Source of the DNA: CAZDGB01 sp964504645
GTDB taxonomy: Bacteria > Planctomycetota > Planctomycetia > Planctomycetales > Planctomycetaceae
DNA: 24,690 bases
Direction of reading: 5' to 3'
NCBI GenBank assembly: GCA_964504645.1
Contig: CAZDGB010000075.1
Coordinates: 1-24,690 of the forward strand
The position numbers were made by a program, and so were the translations under genes. The notes under the pieces are model-generated. The model did no database searches, was not told where the DNA came from, and saw only the letters and a program-made list of their open reading frames with translations. Numbering within the stretch: the stretch's first letter is position 1; the number at the start of each line of letters is the position of its first letter. Below, piece by piece: positions 17,229 to 24,295 of this stretch.

Positions 17229-17615
17229 TCATTCGCAAATGGAACGGCTGACGCGGAACATGTGGCCGTCGGGGTGGCGGACGTGCATCTCGCGCACGCC
17301 CCACGGCTCATTCACCGGCGGCATCGCCACGTCAAGGTTCGCGGCGACGCAAGCGGCATGAACGGCGTCGACGTCGTCCACCCACAGCGACATCCACACG
17401 CCGAGGCCATCGTAGTCTTTGACGCCGCGTCCGCCTTGCCGGTCAAGACAGAGAAAGATTTCGCATTCGCCCGAGCCGACGGCTCCGAACGTCGCGGCAG
17501 CATCGGGGCTGGCTTTCCAGTCCCAGCATTTTTTCCAGCCGAATTTTTCAAACCACGCGAACGATTGTGCGAGGTCCGAGACGTTGAGTATCGGCGTGAG
17601 GTCGTGGACGAGCAT
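17229..17615 (-). CDS. VOC/glyoxalase-fold protein
   Basis: A 128-residue protein of the vicinal oxygen chelate superfamily, single module pair. Segments typical of the fold are TPILNVSDLAQSFAWFEKFGW (first beta-alpha unit), VWMSLWVDDVDAVHAACVAANL (second unit) and the C-terminal MHVRHPDGHMFRV, where the family carries a metal-site or substrate residue. Members include glyoxalases, dioxygenases and antibiotic-binding proteins; the sequence does not separate these. ATG 17615 (MLVHDL) is chosen because similarity begins there; the frame is open to 17678. It ends 10 bases before the GTG of the large secreted protein. Confidence 0.85.
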   Translation of the reverse strand: MLVHDLTPILNVSDLAQSFAWFEKFGWKKCWDWKASPDAAATFGAVGSGECEIFLCLDRQGGRGVKDYDGLGVWMSLWVDDVDAVHAACVAANLDVAMPPVNEPWGVREMHVRHPDGHMFRVSRSICE

Positions 17616-17700
17616 GAGAGTTAATGGTTCAGAGTTGAGGGCCGGAAAAGACAATATCAGAGTTCTTTTCCAATCCACAACCCACCACTCCCCACCGACC

Positions 17701-19356
17701 CTACTGGTCCCCCGTCGCGGCGACGGAAGCGGAGCGGCTGCGGTCGGACATGTCGTAGCACTCGCCGGGATTGACCAGCGAGAACTCGGGGTAGTCCGCC
17801 GGGTCTTTAGGCTGCCGGTCGAGGACGGTGATCGGATGCTTGCCGACGACCTGCATCTTGGAACCGCGGACGATGAGCGCCGTGGACTGATTGAGTTCCA
17901 CGCCGATCAGATGCGGATAGCGGGCCTTGAGGCCGGCCAGCGGCGCGGAGGGGGTCGGTTCCGCATCACCCTGGGTCAAGGCGACGGCCGGCAAAAAGCC
18001 GAAGCCGCGTTCGTAAGCTTCCGACATGACAGCGAGTTCGCCGTTTTCGAGCGTCGGCGTCAACGCCGCGCTCTGCAAGGCGGCGCCGGCGGCGGAACCG
18101 GCGACAACGCCGCCGCGATCCAGCAACCGTTCGAGGGCGCGTTGCACCGGCGTGTCGACATACGTGTCGATCAAGTAGCGAATCGGGGCATCGCTCAGCC
18201 AGATGCCTTTCGCTTCGGAGAGCCGTGCGAGGAACTCCGGCGATTCGGCGTCGCGGCGATTGCGGGCGGGCAGCACTTTCACATTCGAAGCGCCGGCCGA
18301 TTTCAGCCAGGTGCAGATTTCGTGTTCGGCGTCGCCGTCCTTCACGACGGAACAGACGACGACGATGGATGCGTCTTTGCCCCCGGCGGCGGCGAGGAAC
18401 TGCTGGCCGACTTCTTCCGGCGCTTGACCCTGGCCGACGAGGACCAGCGTCCCTTTGCGGGGCGGCATCTGAGCGATGGCGTGCGGCAACCGCGATTGGG
18501 CGGCCCGCGACAACGCCATCAGATCGGCGGATCGGCCCGCCGGGAAAGATTCGAGACGGGCCGGTTTTCCGGGGGCGGCAGCCAGCGCGATCGTGACATC
18601 GGACTCGCCGACAACTTCGGCCGAATCGCCGCGAATGACGAGGGCCGTCGCCTCATCGATTCCCATCCCGATGTGTCCGGGCCACTGGCTGAGGGCCGTG
18701 ACGAGCCGGGCCTGCCGATTCCGTTTCTTGAAATGCTGATCGACAATGAGGCCCGGCGCGAAGCCGAAGCCGCTTTTCAGATGGACGTCCTCGTCTTTGC
18801 CGCCGGAGATCATGACGCGGGACATGATGGCCGCGCCGGCAGAGGTGCCGCCGATGACGCCGCCGCGCCGCAGGACATCGTGGAACCTGGCTTCCGTGCG
18901 GGTGCCGAGGTAGGCGTCGGTCAGCGAGTTCTGGTTGCCGCCGATGAACCAGACGGCGGTGGCGTTTTCCAGCGGGCGGTAGAAGGCTGGGTCGTTGGCT
19001 TCTTCCCGCGAACGGGTGTGCAGCACGTCGAGCGAGGCAAGCTTCAGTTCCCGCCAATAGCCCATGCGGGAATCCATTTCCTCAGTTCCGGCGTAGATGC
19101 TGGCCGTCGTGACGACCACGACTTTCGCCTGTTCGCCGCCGCCGAGTTCCACAAACCGCTGCTGAATTTCCTGGGGCAATCCGCCGCCGCCGGCGATGAC
19201 CAGCGACCCGGCGATGGGTCGGACCGTCTCCGCACGCGGAAAGGCGTTTTCTTCGGCCCGCAGCGTGGAACTCTGCCACGCGAGGCCCAGATAGACCGCC
19301 ACCCCCAGCGTCCTGAAAACGCCGAGCCGACTCCCATGAATTGAGAAGTTTGTCAA
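17701..19356 (-). CDS. Secreted tandem cyanophycinase-like (peptidase S51) protein, second domain inactive
   Basis: A 551-residue protein with two S51-type domains. Domain 1 (about 45-300) keeps the family signatures: GSLVIAGGGG, WFIGGNQNSL, the nucleophile elbow GGTSAGAA with Ser172, VDQHFKKRNRQAR, and MGIDEATALV. Domain 2 (about 310-530) repeats the layout 250 residues later, but its elbow reads AGSAAGAA, so the Ser position is Ala422, and the GGNQ and DQHF motifs are lost. Cyanophycinases cut beta-Asp-Arg dipeptides from cyanophycin; a peptidase of unusual peptides is the best guess. The start is TTG 19356, since AAGGAGGA (19363-19370) lies 6 bases upstream; ATG 19416 lacks such a site. 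The N-terminus (VFRTLGVAVYLGLAWQSS) looks like a signal peptide. Confidence 0.88.
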   Translation of the reverse strand: MTNFSIHGSRLGVFRTLGVAVYLGLAWQSSTLRAEENAFPRAETVRPIAGSLVIAGGGGLPQEIQQRFVELGGGEQAKVVVVTTASIYAGTEEMDSRMGYWRELKLASLDVLHTRSREEANDPAFYRPLENATAVWFIGGNQNSLTDAYLGTRTEARFHDVLRRGGVIGGTSAGAAIMSRVMISGGKDEDVHLKSGFGFAPGLIVDQHFKKRNRQARLVTALSQWPGHIGMGIDEATALVIRGDSAEVVGESDVTIALAAAPGKPARLESFPAGRSADLMALSRAAQSRLPHAIAQMPPRKGTLVLVGQGQAPEEVGQQFLAAAGGKDASIVVVCSVVKDGDAEHEICTWLKSAGASNVKVLPARNRRDAESPEFLARLSEAKGIWLSDAPIRYLIDTYVDTPVQRALERLLDRGGVVAGSAAGAALQSAALTPTLENGELAVMSEAYERGFGFLPAVALTQGDAEPTPSAPLAGLKARYPHLIGVELNQSTALIVRGSKMQVVGKHPITVLDRQPKDPADYPEFSLVNPGECYDMSDRSRSASVAATGDQ

Positions 19357-19667
19357 AATTAGTCCTCCTTGGACAGTCGCTGTCTCCACCATCCTGGCGA
19401 GCGTCTCAAATCCCATTGGAAGATAAAAATTGGCTGATATTTAACTATAAGTGAAAATGTGAGATCGCTCAAGGGACATCTTGACTTACAATCACGCGAG
19501 GTGCGTTGCGATTGGTCAGACAGAATATGCGGTAACAGACGTCACACGAAGAACTTACGGAATCCAGGCGTACTCTGGGGGATTGAACTCACCATTTCTA
19601 CCGATTTTTCCGATTTTACCAATACGGACGGATTCCCGGTGAGGGACGGTCTCTGGGGAGTGTGATC
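19357..19667. other. Divergent intergenic region with AT-rich segment and tandem 9-mer
   Basis: This gap separates the cyanophycinase-like gene (-) from the YTV-like gene (+). Bases 19418-19460 are strikingly AT-rich for this genome and probably hold the - strand promoter. A direct repeat of CCGATTTT occurs in tandem at 19601-19609 and 19610-19618, about 50 bases before the + strand ATG. A possible 68-residue reading frame at 19459-19665 shows no conserved features and I do not call it. Confidence 0.5.
19363..19370 (-). promoter_or_regulatory. Strong ribosome binding site deciding a TTG start
   Basis: On the - strand the sequence reads AAGGAGGA, a near-perfect anti-16S match, then CTAATT, then TTG. 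No ATG follows at a suitable distance in frame. This is the clearest translational signal upstream of the cyanophycinase-like gene and sets its start at 19356. Confidence 0.7.
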
Positions 19668-20429
19668 ATGCGGTTGGGAATCTGGTTGGGATTCGTGTTG
19701 GCGGCGTCGGCGGGGATTCCTTTTGTCCTACGGGCGCAAGTGTTGACACAGCATTCGTGTCACACTTGCTACCAACCGGTTGTTCAGTGCCAATGCCTGC
19801 GGACGCGGCCGGTCGTCCAGACGCAACTGCGGGAAGAGAAAGTGACCACGTACCGTGACGTCGTGGAAACCCGCTACCGCGAGGAGTGCGTGGTCGAGCA
19901 CAAGCCGGTGACGACATACGAAGATCGTATTGAAACCGTCTGGGTGCCGCAGCAGGTGACGAAGAAAGTCGCCAAGACGGTGCTGGTGCCGGAAACCAAA
20001 GCCCGGTCGGTGCCCTACCAGGTCGTGCAACGCATTCCGCAGACAACGACCCGGATGGTGCCGTACCAGACGGTGCATCACGTCACGGAAGCGGTGCCGA
20101 TGACGGCGTTCGTTCCCGGGGCACCCGTGATTTCGCATGCCTGGATCGCCCCGACCCCGGTGCCGACGACCGTTGCGATGCCCTTGAATCCGACGTTACC
20201 GCAAGCCTCCGCCGTGGTGCCGCATCGGGCTCCGCCGCTGGCACCGACAACGACGAAGAACCCCGGCGGCTGGCAGACGATTCCGCCCCGCTCGGCGTCG
20301 AATGACCGCTACGGCGGATACGATTCCGACTACGAATCGTCCGAACCGGCGTTTCGCAAATCGTCCTGGCGCGGCGGAGTCCCCGCTGCAGCCGCCGCGT
20401 GGAACTACAACGACCGGACGTATCGCTGA
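19668..20429 (+). CDS. YTV-like cysteine-containing cell-surface protein
   Basis: A 253-residue exported protein with a signal peptide at about residues 1-23. The mature N-terminus is Cys-rich (CHTCYQPVVQCQC, residues 31-43), followed by Val/Thr/Tyr-rich degenerate repeats: VTTYRDVVETRYRE, VTTYEDRIETVWVP, VPYQVVQRIPQTT and VPYQTVHHVTEAV. This resembles the YTV-type repeats of planctomycete cell-wall proteins. The C-terminal third is Pro/Ala/Ser-rich and low complexity, ending in a Tyr-rich, charged tail. A structural wall or surface role is inferred. ATG 19668 has GGGGAG 7 bases upstream; GTG 19662 is too close to that site. The gene stands alone, between a divergent and a convergent neighbour. 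Confidence 0.72.
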   Translation: MRLGIWLGFVLAASAGIPFVLRAQVLTQHSCHTCYQPVVQCQCLRTRPVVQTQLREEKVTTYRDVVETRYREECVVEHKPVTTYEDRIETVWVPQQVTKKVAKTVLVPETKARSVPYQVVQRIPQTTTRMVPYQTVHHVTEAVPMTAFVPGAPVISHAWIAPTPVPTTVAMPLNPTLPQASAVVPHRAPPLAPTTTKNPGGWQTIPPRSASNDRYGGYDSDYESSEPAFRKSSWRGGVPAAAAAWNYNDRTYR

Positions 20430-20435
20430 GTAAGC

Positions 20436-20494
20436 CTGCGAACCCGCAAGCGTTGATCGAACGCCCGACTTCCGACGAGCTTGCGAGTTCGCAG
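20436..20494. repeat. Inverted repeat between convergent genes
   Basis: CTGCGAACCCGCAAGC (20436-20451) pairs with GCTTGCGAGTTCGCAG (20479-20494) at 15 of 16 positions around a 27-base loop. It fills the gap between the YTV-like gene and the convergent acetyltransferase gene, so it could end transcription from both sides, although no T-run follows. Single-arm copies of the same motif occur at about 21735, 22171 and 23734. Confidence 0.65.
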
Positions 20495-20497
20495 CGA

Positions 20498-20992
20498 TCA
20501 CTCGACCCGCGGCACGTCGTGCTCGTCGGATAAAAGCTGCTCCAGCACGACATAGTGCTCGAATTGGAACCCGCATTGCTCGTAGGTGCGGCGGGCATTC
20601 TGATTATCGTCGGCCATGTAAAGCCTTAGCCCGACGATGCCCGGCGTGGCCCGGGCCAGGTCGACGACGTGCTGCATCAGCCGGCGGAAGACGCCGCGGC
20701 GGCGAAAGTCGGGATGGACGTAAACGCTCTGCAGCCACCAGAACTCGCCGTTGCGCCAATCGCTCCATTCGCGGGTATGCATGATCTGGCCGATCGGGCG
20801 GCCATCGACCTCGGCGAGAAAATACCGGCCGTGCCGTTCGTCGTTGAGCATGGCCCGCACGCCGGCGGCGATGACATCCGGTTTCAGGGCTTTGCCCTCG
20901 GATTCGTGCGCCAGCCGGGTGTTGAAATCGGCGATCGTCACGGCATCGGCGAGTGTCGCGGAGCGGATCGTGAGTGCGAGTGGTCCGGACAT
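20498..20992 (-). CDS. GNAT family N-acetyltransferase
   Basis: A 164-residue acetyl-CoA-dependent acetyltransferase. The N-terminal strand and helix read LTIRSATLADAVTIADFN, and the acetyl-CoA-binding motif A is SVYVHPDFRRRGVFRRLMQHV, followed by GIVGLRLYMADDNQNARRTYEQCGF, the motif B pattern. The acceptor substrate is unknown. It is the last of four - strand genes; its ATG follows the methyltransferase stop directly (TAGATG, no gap), so translation is probably coupled. No signal peptide; cytosolic. Confidence 0.93.
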   Translation of the reverse strand: MSGPLALTIRSATLADAVTIADFNTRLAHESEGKALKPDVIAAGVRAMLNDERHGRYFLAEVDGRPIGQIMHTREWSDWRNGEFWWLQSVYVHPDFRRRGVFRRLMQHVVDLARATPGIVGLRLYMADDNQNARRTYEQCGFQFEHYVVLEQLLSDEHDVPRVE

Positions 20993-21712
20993 CTAGGGGC
21001 GTTCCACGACGAACAACTGAAACTTCCCGGCACGCGGGGACTCCAACGGCATGCCGGCTTCATCACACAGACGATACGTGAAACCGAACTCGGGCAACAG
21101 CTTTGAGAATCGCTCCGCCCGCCAGCGTCCGCCGTCGCCGAACCACGCGACGCCGCCCGGCGCGAGCATGGTCTGCAACAATCGCAGAATCGGTTCGTGA
21201 TTGCGGTCTTCGTAGATCACTTCGCAGCCGAGAATCACAGGATACTGCTCTGCCGGCGGAGAGCGCCAATCGAAGACGGCGCCGCTTGCGTGATCCGGCA
21301 ATCCGTTCCGGCGGGCATTGAGCAGCGATAACTCGACCGATTGCGGTTCGTAATCGTTGAACGTGACGGCATGCCCCTTCGACAACGCCGCCAGACCGAC
21401 CAGTCCGATCCCCGAGCCGAGTTCCAGAACCTTTGTTCCCGGGGCCCACTCCGCGCGGCGAACCATCCTGGCCATGTGCAGTGCCGACGGCCACAAATAG
21501 GCCCAATACGGCATGTATTCCGTCCGCTCGTGCGCAGCATGAACCTCGGGATCGTCGAGAAACGCATCGGGGTCGGCCGGCAAGAGGACGGAGAAATCGC
21601 GGCCCTCCAGCGACCAAATCCGTTCCGCCCATCCGCCGGGAATGTCGGGCAATCCCTTCACGGCCTGATCCACGCGCGATCCGTTTCCTCGCAGTTCCAC
21701 CAGATCCGACAT
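20993..21712 (-). CDS. Class I SAM-dependent methyltransferase, METTL21/METTL20-like
   Basis: A 239-residue methyltransferase. EYMPYWAYLWPSALHMAR (66-82) precedes the SAM-binding motif I VLELGSGIGLVGLAAL (95-110), then VTFNDYEPQSVELSLLNARRNG (motif II and following helix) and VILGCEVIYEDRNHEPILRLL. The PYWAYLWPS element and NDY acidic loop are typical of protein-lysine methyltransferase-like family 16 and related PrmA-like enzymes, so a protein substrate is plausible, but this is inference. ATG 21712 is used because similarity starts there; GAGGA lies about 10 bases upstream. The gene abuts the acetyltransferase downstream, and the pair could act on one target. Confidence 0.88.
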   Translation of the reverse strand: MSDLVELRGNGSRVDQAVKGLPDIPGGWAERIWSLEGRDFSVLLPADPDAFLDDPEVHAAHERTEYMPYWAYLWPSALHMARMVRRAEWAPGTKVLELGSGIGLVGLAALSKGHAVTFNDYEPQSVELSLLNARRNGLPDHASGAVFDWRSPPAEQYPVILGCEVIYEDRNHEPILRLLQTMLAPGGVAWFGDGGRWRAERFSKLLPEFGFTYRLCDEAGMPLESPRAGKFQLFVVERP

Positions 21713-21752
21713 CAATCTTCGTCCTCGACGCTCGCTGGCAAGTTCGCAGCCT

Positions 21753-22226
21753 TCACGGAGTATTTTCGACCTCCGACCGATTTCCCGTCTCCACCGTGAA
21801 GACGTTCCGGTTCCGCAAATGCGGGCGGATGCGGTCCATCGTTTTCTGGCCGATGCCCCGCACGCGCGAAACGTCTTCAATGTCAGCGAACAGGCCGCGG
21901 TCGAGCCGATCCTGCACGATGCGTTTGGCCAGAGTCTCGCCAATGCCGTCGAGCTGCGCCCATTCCACCCACGTCGCATGGTTGATGTCCAGCGTGTAGA
22001 AGTAGCCGTCGCCGGTCAAGACCCGCACGGCTTCGCCGCGCGCGGTCCAGCCATTGATCCGCACCCAATGGACGCCGAGCAGCACCGTCCCTACGCACAA
22101 TAAGATTCCGAGCAGCCACTGGTCCGCTCTCCGCAGCCAGAGAAACGAGCGCTCCTCCGGCGCCGTCCGCCTGCTGGCGGGTTCGCAGGCCGAGTTCAGC
22201 GCCGGCTTGTCCGGTTCGTCGCTCAT
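21753..22226 (-). CDS. Membrane-anchored helix-hairpin-helix (ComEA-like) protein
   Basis: A 157-residue protein. A transmembrane helix at 36-54 (DQWLLGILLCVGTVLLGVHW) is followed by a short linker and a double helix-hairpin-helix domain (79-137): LDINHATWVEWAQLDGIGETLAKRIV and VSRVRGIGQKTMDRIRPHL. The GIG hairpins bind DNA non-specifically in ComEA, the DNA receptor of competence systems. The topology, with the HhH on the far side of the membrane, would fit that role, but no other competence gene is seen nearby. Its ATG overlaps the stop of the zincin-like gene (ATGA, 22223-22226), and the methyltransferase follows 40 bases on. Confidence 0.9.
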   Translation of the reverse strand: MSDEPDKPALNSACEPASRRTAPEERSFLWLRRADQWLLGILLCVGTVLLGVHWVRINGWTARGEAVRVLTGDGYFYTLDINHATWVEWAQLDGIGETLAKRIVQDRLDRGLFADIEDVSRVRGIGQKTMDRIRPHLRNRNVFTVETGNRSEVENTP

Positions 22227-22975
22227 CGCTGTTTCGGGCGAAACTCGGAGTCGCCCGTCGCCCACAGGTAACGCAATCCCTGCTTGAACGAGGCCCGCGC
22301 ATCGTGACGCAGGAACTTCGCCCACTCCGGCGACTTTTCGTTTCGATGCCAGGCGGCGTGCGCCAGTGCATACCCGAACATCGGCTGCGTCATGTATTCC
22401 GGCTTACGGGCCTGAGTTCCCGGCCACGTCGTAAACCCGCTCGGCCAGGTCCGCGGGGAGTTCGCCAGAAAAATTCCCAGTCCGTGAAACACGACCGTGA
22501 GATCAGTCAGCAGTTCGTTGTCGAACACGTCGCCCACGATGCGGTCCTCGCCCAGCAAGCGCAGATGGGCGATCTCGTGCGCCGTCGTGCCGACGAGGTC
22601 CATCGGCTCGGCGAACTGCGATGTCTCCAGATGAATCACGGTGCGGCCGTATTGCTCGTCGTACAACCCGGCGGGCCGAGGGACCGCCTGACCTTTTTCA
22701 TTCACCAACCAGAAGTTCGCCTTGTCGGTGAAGAACTTCAGTTCGACACGTTCGGGGTCGGCGTCCATGTAACGGCAAACCTGTTCGATCAGCACGCGAA
22801 CCGTATCCTCGGAGCCGTCGTATTTCTCCGGAAAGAATTCCGCGGACGGCAAAATGAGCGAACGCCGGGTGAAGACGTCGAGTCCGAATTCGTCCGCCAG
22901 CCAGCCGAGCCGATGCTCGATCCAGAGCTTGGCGAAGGAGTCGACCGGACAAGTGGGCCGAAACCAGGAGAACAT
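22223..22975 (-). CDS. Zincin-like protein with HExxH motif
   Basis: A 250-residue protein with a metallopeptidase signature, TTAHEIAHLRLLGE, with HEIAH at 133-137 and a possible third ligand or catalytic Glu in NELLTDL further on. The N-terminal half (FFPEKYDGSEDTVRVLIEQVCRYM, VELKFFTD, GRTVIHLETSQFAEP) has no family I can name, so the assignment rests mostly on the motif. There is no signal peptide. ATG 22975 is chosen because GGAG sits 8 bases upstream; the frame remains open to 23185. It heads the four-gene - strand unit and is divergent from trpF. Confidence 0.8.
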   Translation of the reverse strand: MFSWFRPTCPVDSFAKLWIEHRLGWLADEFGLDVFTRRSLILPSAEFFPEKYDGSEDTVRVLIEQVCRYMDADPERVELKFFTDKANFWLVNEKGQAVPRPAGLYDEQYGRTVIHLETSQFAEPMDLVGTTAHEIAHLRLLGEDRIVGDVFDNELLTDLTVVFHGLGIFLANSPRTWPSGFTTWPGTQARKPEYMTQPMFGYALAHAAWHRNEKSPEWAKFLRHDARASFKQGLRYLWATGDSEFRPKQR

Positions 22976-23082
22976 GCTCGACGCTCCGCAACGTTGAGCG
23001 GGACGGAAGTGCCTTCGCGAGACCTTTCTGATTGTGATACGCTGCAGAACGAGGAAAATCAACGGGGACAGGATCTCGGCCG

Positions 23083-23733
23083 ATGTGGGTGAAAATCTGC
23101 GGTATTCGAGACGCAGCAACGGCAGCCCGAGTCGCCGCGCTGCGGCCCGATGCAATCGGTTTGAACTTCTACGCACGCTCCTCACGTTGCGTGACGCCGA
23201 GCATCGCGCAGGAAATCACGGCAGAGCTGCCGGATTCCGTCGCCGCAGTCGGCGTGTTCGTCAATCACTCGTGGGAAGAAATCGTCCCTCTCGCGACGGC
23301 GTGCCGGCTGGCGATGCTGCAACTGCACGGCGATGAACCGCCCGAGTTCCTGGCCGAACTGCAATCCCAACTTCCCGCCATTCCATTGATCCGCGCCTGG
23401 CGGATGGAAAACGATCTAACCGACCTGCGGAATTATCTCGTCGAATGCGAACACCTGCGCGTTCGTTTGGCCGGATGCCTTATCGATGCGAAAGTCTCCG
23501 GCAGCTATGGCGGCACGGGACACAGGCCGCCGTGGGATGTCCTGCGACGAGATTATCCGTACGACACTTGGCCGCCATTGATCCTCGCCGGCGGTTTGAC
23601 GCCCGACAACGTCATCGACGGCATTCGCCGCGTCCAACCGTGGGGCGTCGACGTGGCGAGCGGTGTGGAATCGTCTCCGGGCGTCAAGAACCTGGAGGGG
23701 GTCGCCCAATTCCTCCGTCACGCGCGGCGATAA
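23083..23733 (+). CDS. trpF: Phosphoribosylanthranilate isomerase
   Basis: A 216-residue TIM barrel that converts N-(5-phosphoribosyl)anthranilate to carboxyphenylamino-deoxyribulose phosphate in tryptophan synthesis. All hallmarks are present: KICGIR at 4-9 with the general base Cys6, GLNFYARSSR, AVGVFVN, LQLHGDEPP, IDAKVSGSYGGTG with the general acid Asp at about 135, LAGGLTPDNV, and VASGVESSPGVK. It stands apart from other trp genes here. ATG 23083 follows AGGA about 9 bases upstream. Full length and apparently functional. Confidence 0.97.
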   Translation: MWVKICGIRDAATAARVAALRPDAIGLNFYARSSRCVTPSIAQEITAELPDSVAAVGVFVNHSWEEIVPLATACRLAMLQLHGDEPPEFLAELQSQLPAIPLIRAWRMENDLTDLRNYLVECEHLRVRLAGCLIDAKVSGSYGGTGHRPPWDVLRRDYPYDTWPPLILAGGLTPDNVIDGIRRVQPWGVDVASGVESSPGVKNLEGVAQFLRHARR

Positions 23734-23784
23734 CGCTTGCGGTTTCGCAGCCGCGGATTTTCTCGTAATTCCGAAAAGGCTCAC

Positions 23785-23812
23785 TTCCCATTCAGGGGCC
23801 GGCCGATATACT
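23785..23812 (+). promoter_or_regulatory. Probable promoter of the initiator tRNA gene
   Basis: TTCCCA (23785-23790) and TATACT (23807-23812, 5/6 match) are 16 bases apart and end 36 bases before the tRNA. Transcription would begin near 23819. Confidence 0.45.
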
Positions 23813-23848
23813 GGTCTTACCGGCTGAGCAAAAGCCAGCCACACTTGC

Positions 23849-23922
<74 letters not shown>

Positions 23923-23925
23923 CTG

Positions 23926-23963
23926 AAGAGGCTCCTCGGAATTCCGAGGAGCCTCTTTCTTTT
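23926..23963 (+). terminator. Intrinsic terminator of the tRNA gene
   Basis: AAGAGGCTCCTCGGAA (23926-23941) is an exact reverse complement of the next 16 bases, folding as a 14-bp stem with an AATT loop, and is followed by TTTCTTTT. It starts 3 bases after the tRNA end. This is the clearest terminator in the window. Confidence 0.9.
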
Positions 23964-24295
23964 GAATGCTCGCAAATCGGAGAGGGCTTTCGGCCCCCCG
24001 AAACAACGCCATTCCCCGCAACGAGTTGCGAAGGGGCTTGGTGGACGCGAGCCTCACTTACGTCTCGCCTTGTCTCGTGAGGTCATAACCCGGAGCGGGT
24101 TGAGTGTGCCGATTTGGGCCAAAGTCTCTGTCCGAAACAGAGTGTCTCGCGCCGTGGTTATGAGGGGGTTGGGATCGATTAGGAGAGGCCAACCCCTCTG
24201 TCCGCAATGCACATCGGGTGGCGGAGGGAAATCCTCACCGATATTATTCTTCCAATGCACAGGTAACTACATGTTCGAAATTGAGAGATTCTGCG
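23964..24295. other. Gene-free leader with a chain of stem-loops
   Basis: No supported gene lies here. Several small hairpins follow one another on the + strand: 24014-24036, 24052-24082, 24087-24101 (AACCC/GGGTT), 24126-24142 (CTCTGT/ACAGAG) and 24162-24198 (GAGGGGGTTGG/CCAACCCCTC with a bulge). A TATTAT (24242-24247) 48 bases before the next ATG may be a -10 element, which would place the hairpins upstream of the gene's own promoter. Confidence 0.4.

Noticed and set aside
21753..22226. Calling the helix-hairpin-helix gene comEA.
   Set aside because: The HhH domain and membrane helix fit, but no competence partner is present and the spacing of domains is not diagnostic, so I left the symbol empty.
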